Positions 16,806 through 20,063 of a stretch of DNA of 20,063 nt are shown here, piece after piece. Within the stretch, counting starts at the first letter, position 1, and the number at the start of each line of letters is the position of its first letter. Source of the DNA: a virus. The notes beneath the pieces were generated by a model. The model searched no databases. It had not been told where the DNA came from and saw only the letters and a list, made by a program, of their open reading frames with translations. The stretch spans positions 1 through 20,063 of IMG/VR virus record IMGVR_UViG_3300020455_000116; one strand, 5' to 3'. The translations under genes were made by a program, and so were the position numbers.

Positions 16806-16835
16806 TTATTTGACCTTATATATTATGTATAAGAG

Positions 16836-17285
16836 ATGGCTGAAAGTAAAAAGAGTTTATTCAAACCTTCTCATCCCAGAAAGTATAAAGGAGATATAAC
16901 TAATATCATTTGCAGAAGTACATGGGAAAAGAAGTTTTGCCATTACTGTGATTTAAATGAGAATGTAATTGAATGGGGAAGTGAAGAGTTCTTCATACCA
17001 TACCGTGCTCCTGATGGTAAGGTTCGTAGATACTTTCCAGACTTTATTATGAAAGTAAAAGAAAGTAATGGTGGTACAAAAACATATGTTATTGAAGTTA
17101 AACCTGCAAAACAAACACGACCACCAAAGAAAAGAAAGAAAGTGACATCATCATATCTCTATGAATGCAAAACTTATGCTATGAACCAAGCAAAATGGAG
17201 TGCAGCATCTGAGTGGTGTAAAGATAAACGAATTGAATTTAAAATCATAACAGAAAAAGAATTAGGTATCCATCATGGTAGATAG
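16836..17285 (+). CDS. 4: gp4 head completion protein, PD-(D/E)XK nuclease-like
   Basis: gp4 is a T4 head-completion protein needed after DNA packaging (150 aa in T4, 149 here). The sequence shows a nuclease core of the TnsA/PD-(D/E)XK type: W30-E31 in 'CRSTWEKKFCHYCDLN', the FPDF motif with D69, and IEVKP with E87 and K89. A Lys/Arg-rich stretch follows (residues ~90-104), suitable for DNA binding. All proposed catalytic residues are present. It is the first gene of the rightward operon, with AAGAG close to the ATG. Its last 11 nt overlap the start of the next gene, suggesting coupling. Nuclease activity is inferred from the motif, possibly trimming DNA ends at the portal. Confidence 0.9.
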   Translation: MAESKKSLFKPSHPRKYKGDITNIICRSTWEKKFCHYCDLNENVIEWGSEEFFIPYRAPDGKVRRYFPDFIMKVKESNGGTKTYVIEVKPAKQTRPPKKRKKVTSSYLYECKTYAMNQAKWSAASEWCKDKRIEFKIITEKELGIHHGR

Positions 17286-17679
17286 TTTTGGTTTTAATGA
17301 TGGGATACAACAACAAGAAGAAGATAATCGTATCAGACAATATCTAAGTGACTTAAACAATAGAACTAATGACCCAGAAGAAATGATGCTGGAGATTATG
17401 GAAGTTCTAAATGAAACTGTTGAACCTATTCCTGAAGTAGGAAAGTTCTATACCTTTGTATATAATGCTAAGACTCCTGGTGAAAGTTATGACCAACATC
17501 CTTTGATTGCTTGTACTTCATTAGAGAGATGGGGATTCAAAGGTATCAACTTTCACTGGAGAAAATCGAGAAACTATACATGGAATGAACTAGCAGGACA
17601 ACTATATGTGGTTCAACCAAATGAACTTGATGACCTCCTTACTATACCTTATGGTAAATACATACTCAATCCTCGCTAA
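17275..17679 (+). CDS. Conserved-looking protein of unknown function between gp4 and gp48
   Basis: This 134-residue protein has an acidic helical N-terminal third (Gln/Glu-rich, residues ~10-50). It continues with a compact beta-type domain: EVGKFYTFVYNAKTPG, YDQHPLIACT, 'GFKGINFHW' and 'RNYTWNELAGQLYVV', ending PYGKYILN. I believe similar proteins of unknown function occur in T4-like marine phages but cannot name a family with certainty. It starts inside the gp4 end (11-nt overlap), with TAGGT as ribosome-binding site, so it is probably co-translated with gp4. A structural or head/tail-completion role is possible from context only. Confidence 0.75.
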   Translation: MVDSFGFNDGIQQQEEDNRIRQYLSDLNNRTNDPEEMMLEIMEVLNETVEPIPEVGKFYTFVYNAKTPGESYDQHPLIACTSLERWGFKGINFHWRKSRNYTWNELAGQLYVVQPNELDDLLTIPYGKYILNPR

Positions 17680-17702
17680 ATAATAAAAAAGTTAAAAGAT
17701 AA

Positions 17703-18968
17703 ATGACTGCTGGTAATGCCAATGAATGGGGAGATGACTCACCAAAGAACAGGTTTACTGATCCTGAGACTGGAGAAGCATACTTTTTAATAATTGATAA
17801 GAAAACAGGTAAGACTAAAATATATAATGAAGAGTTTGGTGCTGATAAGTATATTGGAGAGTTCGATCCTGATTCTAATAAGATAAAATATAATAATAAC
17901 TGGTGGGGTGGTGCAAGAAAAGAAGAGAAAGCATTCTTTAACAAGGAAGCAAATAAAAAGATGATTAAGGATCAAGCAATAAAGGTGATTGCAAGAGAGT
18001 CTATGAATGAAGATGGTAAAAGTTCAGTAGAAGCAACAAATATTGCAAGGAAAACAATGGGAGAAGCAGTAGTTCCTGAATCTACAGGAGGAACCTCAGT
18101 AGATCCAATAACTTCATCTGATACAGGAACTAAGAGTGGAGCACTTGTTTATCCAGAAACTTTAAGATATGAATCACAAGATACTATTAAACTTACAGCA
18201 CTAGAATATAGAGCAAGTGGATTTGACCGTGGTAAAATTAATAGTGCAGGAGAAAGAGCATCAACTAAAACAGCAAAGAGATTAGGATCTGTTGTACTCC
18301 CAATACCTGCAGGTATTAAGTCATCAAATAGTGTTGATTGGGACGCAGGGAATATGACTGCTGTACAATCAGTCCTAGCAAATGCAATTGTAACTAGTGG
18401 CGAACAAGCATCTGTTGGTGCGGGTATAAATGACTTAATGAGTTCCGTACAAGCAGCAGCAGGAAGTTCAAATGTAAAAAGAGCTCTTATATCAGCACTA
18501 GCTACTCAAGGATCAGGGGCAGATGCAGGAGCAATCTTAAGTAGAACAACTGGTTCAATTATGAATCCTAATATGGAACTTTTATTTAAAGGACCAAATC
18601 TTAGGGACTTTGATTTTGGATTCCAATTTGCACCTAGAAATAGAAAAGAAGCAGAAAGGGTACTACAAATTATAAGATTCTTCAAACAAAAAATGTCACC
18701 TCAAAGATCTGCAGAAAGATTATTCCTTAAGACTCCCAATACATTTGAAATACAGTATCAACATAATGGAGGAGTTCATAAAGGATTAAATGAATTTAAA
18801 GAATGTGCTTTGATGGGTTGTGCCGTAGAATATACCCCTAACGGAGACTACTCTACTTTTGATGATGGTGTGATGACTGGTTATATGATGCAACTTACAT
18901 TCAAAGAACTCGATCCTATTTACAATGATAATTATGGCAAAGGTCTTCCCGCATCATTAGGATTATAA
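17703..18968 (+). CDS. 48: gp48 baseplate tail tube cap
   Basis: gp48 sits on the central hub and, with gp54, forms the platform for tail-tube assembly. Diagnostic segments are 'ALVYPETLRYESQDTIKLTA' near residue 147, KTAKRLGSVVLPIPAGI, 'NPNMELLFKGPNLRDFDFGF', then 'QFAPRNRKEAERVLQIIRFF', TFEIQYQHNG, and a closing 'FKECALMGCAVEYTPNGDYS'. The 'LLFKGP..R.F.F.F...PR...EA' stretch is typical of tube-like gp48 proteins. At 421 aa it is about 57 residues longer than T4 gp48 (364 aa). The N-terminal ~145 residues are polar and contain a 'TGEAYFLIIDKKTGKTKIYN' beta repeat. The 23-nt upstream gap is A-rich with a weak ribosome-binding site (AAAAGAT). Confidence 0.85.
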   Translation: MTAGNANEWGDDSPKNRFTDPETGEAYFLIIDKKTGKTKIYNEEFGADKYIGEFDPDSNKIKYNNNWWGGARKEEKAFFNKEANKKMIKDQAIKVIARESMNEDGKSSVEATNIARKTMGEAVVPESTGGTSVDPITSSDTGTKSGALVYPETLRYESQDTIKLTALEYRASGFDRGKINSAGERASTKTAKRLGSVVLPIPAGIKSSNSVDWDAGNMTAVQSVLANAIVTSGEQASVGAGINDLMSSVQAAAGSSNVKRALISALATQGSGADAGAILSRTTGSIMNPNMELLFKGPNLRDFDFGFQFAPRNRKEAERVLQIIRFFKQKMSPQRSAERLFLKTPNTFEIQYQHNGGVHKGLNEFKECALMGCAVEYTPNGDYSTFDDGVMTGYMMQLTFKELDPIYNDNYGKGLPASLGL

Positions 18969-18969
18969 A

Positions 18970-19635
18970 ATGTCAAACTACTTCAAACAAATTCCAGACT
19001 TCCAATATGTTAGCAGACTTCCCGATGCTACCATATCAGATTATATTAATGTAAAAAATCTTTTTAAAAGAGGTAAGTTGAAAGAAAATGTTGCGTCAGA
19101 TGCAACTCTCTTTACTAAGTACAAAGTAGAAGGAGATGATAGACCAGACAATGTAGCATTCAAAGTATATAACAATGAAAATCTAGATTGGTTGGTTATG
19201 GTATGTAATAATATAATGAATCTACAGAGCGAATGGCCACTACTTCAGGCAGAATTTGATAGACATCTTATTGATACATATGGAACTTATGAAAATCTAA
19301 ACTCAATTCACCATTATGAAACTATAGAAATAAAAAATTCAATGGGAGTAGTACTTGTAGAGAAAGGTTTGGAAGTTGATTCAGATTATTCTATAACATA
19401 TTATGATTCTATTACAGAACAAGAAGTAACACAGACTAATATAGTAACTCCAATAACTAATCTAGAGTATGAAACAAAATTAGATGATGACAAAAGAAAT
19501 ATATTCCTACTCAAACCTTCCTATGTGAATGTTGTTGCAGATGACATGGAAGAAATCATGGCATATAAAAAAGGGTCTACTGAATATGTCAGTAAGACCC
19601 TAAAGAAAGCAGAAAATATTAGACTATATTCTTAG
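18970..19635 (+). CDS. 53: gp53 baseplate wedge protein
   Basis: gp53 joins baseplate wedges around the hub (T4 196 aa, here 221). The N-terminus shows the family pattern: MSNYFKQIPDFQYVSR, 'DYINVKNLFKRGKL', YKVEGDDRPDNVAFKVY, 'NLDWLVMVCNNIMNLQSEWP'. This is followed by IHHYET and an acidic beta-rich end. It begins 1 nt after the gp48 stop, with AGGA in the gp48 coding end as ribosome-binding site. Its stop TAG (19633-19635) directly abuts the stop of gp32 on the other strand, and its 3' end contains the hairpin that probably terminates the gp32 transcript. In T4, gene 53 lies next to gene 5; here they are on opposite strands 10 kb apart. Confidence 0.9.
   Translation: MSNYFKQIPDFQYVSRLPDATISDYINVKNLFKRGKLKENVASDATLFTKYKVEGDDRPDNVAFKVYNNENLDWLVMVCNNIMNLQSEWPLLQAEFDRHLIDTYGTYENLNSIHHYETIEIKNSMGVVLVEKGLEVDSDYSITYYDSITEQEVTQTNIVTPITNLEYETKLDDDKRNIFLLKPSYVNVVADDMEEIMAYKKGSTEYVSKTLKKAENIRLYS
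19567..19601 (-). terminator. Rho-independent terminator for gp32, embedded in gp53
   Basis: On the minus strand a 12-bp stem (AGGGTCT and ACTGA paired with their complements, one bulged base at 19594, 5-nt loop at 19584-19588) is followed by a run of T (19572-19567). It lies about 35 nt beyond the gp32 stop, inside the last 23 codons of gp53. On the plus strand the hairpin is not followed by a T run, so rightward termination is not expected here. Confidence 0.75.
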
Positions 19636-20063
19636 TTACTCTTCTGCGAGTTTTTGGAAGTAACTTAAAGCATCATCCTCTTCTGAACTAGCAGATGCTA
19701 CAGGAGCAGCGACTGGTTCTTTGCGTTGTTCAAAATTAGGTTGGAAAGAACGATTGTTATCCTCCTCAAATACCTCTTCATCTACACGACGAACAGGTTT
19801 CTTATGACCTAGAACATAATCAAGACGCTTCTTCAGGTCATCATATGACTTGAATTGGTCTGCAGCAGTTACAGCAGCAAGAGAATACTGCTTATTCCAC
19901 AGTGCTTCTAATGCATCTTCATCTTCAAGAAGTGGAGATACTTTATCGAACTCTGACTTATCATAGTTCCAGTAACCATCCTTCTTGACAATCTTCAACT
20001 TGAAGTTTGCACCTTGCCAGAAGTCAAAAGGATTAATCGGTGACTCATCCTCAAACTCTGGTT
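19636..20063 (-). CDS. 32: gp32 single-stranded DNA-binding protein, C-terminal part
   Basis: gp32 coats single-stranded DNA at the replication fork and recruits replication proteins through its acidic tail. The gene enters from the right edge; 141 C-terminal residues are visible. The frame reads through to the edge: residues PFDFWQGANFKLKI precede the first internal TTG, so 19998 is not the true start. The core end 'GANFKLKIVKKDGYWNYDKS' matches T4 gp32 (FEGANFVLKVKQVSGFSNYD). A helical 'DQFKSYDDLKKRLDYVLG' follows, as in T4 KFKSFEELNTKFGQVMG. An acidic tail with Ser/Ala/Glu/Asp ends the protein. The zinc-binding core lies outside the window. The gene is convergent with gp53, with no spacer between the stops. 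Confidence 0.92.
   Translation of the reverse strand, partial: PEFEDESPINPFDFWQGANFKLKIVKKDGYWNYDKSEFDKVSPLLEDEDALEALWNKQYSLAAVTAADQFKSYDDLKKRLDYVLGHKKPVRRVDEEVFEEDNNRSFQPNFEQRKEPVAAPVASASSEEDDALSYFQKLAEE

Noticed and set aside
19636-19998. A complete 120-aa gene starting at TTG 19998
   Set aside because: The frame continues upstream to the window edge with clear gp32 sequence, so this is an internal codon of a truncated gp32.

Overview
This window looks like part of the late structural region of a T4-like marine myovirus. Cyanophages of Prochlorococcus/Synechococcus and pelagiphages of SAR11 are the closest style. Three things support this: AT-rich DNA; a dense block of recognisable T4-type baseplate, tail-hub and head-completion genes (gp32, gp53, gp48, gp4, gp54, gp26, gp51, a gp27-like hub, gp5); and T4-type late promoters (TATAAATA). 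No tRNA, integrase, CRISPR array, insertion sequence or auxiliary metabolic gene is visible. The host cannot be read from this segment.

Layout. A 39-bp divergent intergenic region at 16797-16835 splits the window. Leftward (minus strand, read from right to left) run gp54, gp26, gp51, two large tape-measure-like proteins (831 and 785 aa), a gp27-like hub, an 89-aa His-rich protein, gp5 (1021 aa), and a giant structural protein. The giant protein starts at 5328 and is open to the left edge without a stop (at least 1776 aa), so it fills the whole 1-5328 stretch. Rightward run gp4, a 134-aa conserved-looking protein, gp48 and gp53. At the right end gp32 enters on the minus strand; its stop codon abuts the gp53 stop. 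A gp32 terminator hairpin lies inside the gp53 coding sequence.

How the genes work together. The leftward operon encodes the central hub of the tail: spike (gp5), hub (gp27-like), tape measure(s), their likely assembly chaperones (gp26/gp51) and the tube initiator (gp54). The rightward operon encodes the tube cap (gp48), a wedge protein (gp53) and the head-completion nuclease (gp4). In T4, 26-51-27-28-29-48-54 lie on one strand; here 48 and 54 have been placed on opposite strands. gp32 belongs to DNA replication.

The most notable observation is at the gp26/gp51 junction. gp26 ends in a T-TTT-TTC slippery heptamer with a Shine-Dalgarno-like GAGGG 9 nt upstream, and gp51 lies in the -1 frame, open across the junction. 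This is the layout of a programmed -1 frameshift yielding a gp26-gp51 fusion, as in the lambda G/GT tail-assembly chaperones. Other points are two tandem, probably paralogous tape-measure-like proteins, recent internal duplications in the giant structural protein, and a His-rich small protein between hub and spike.
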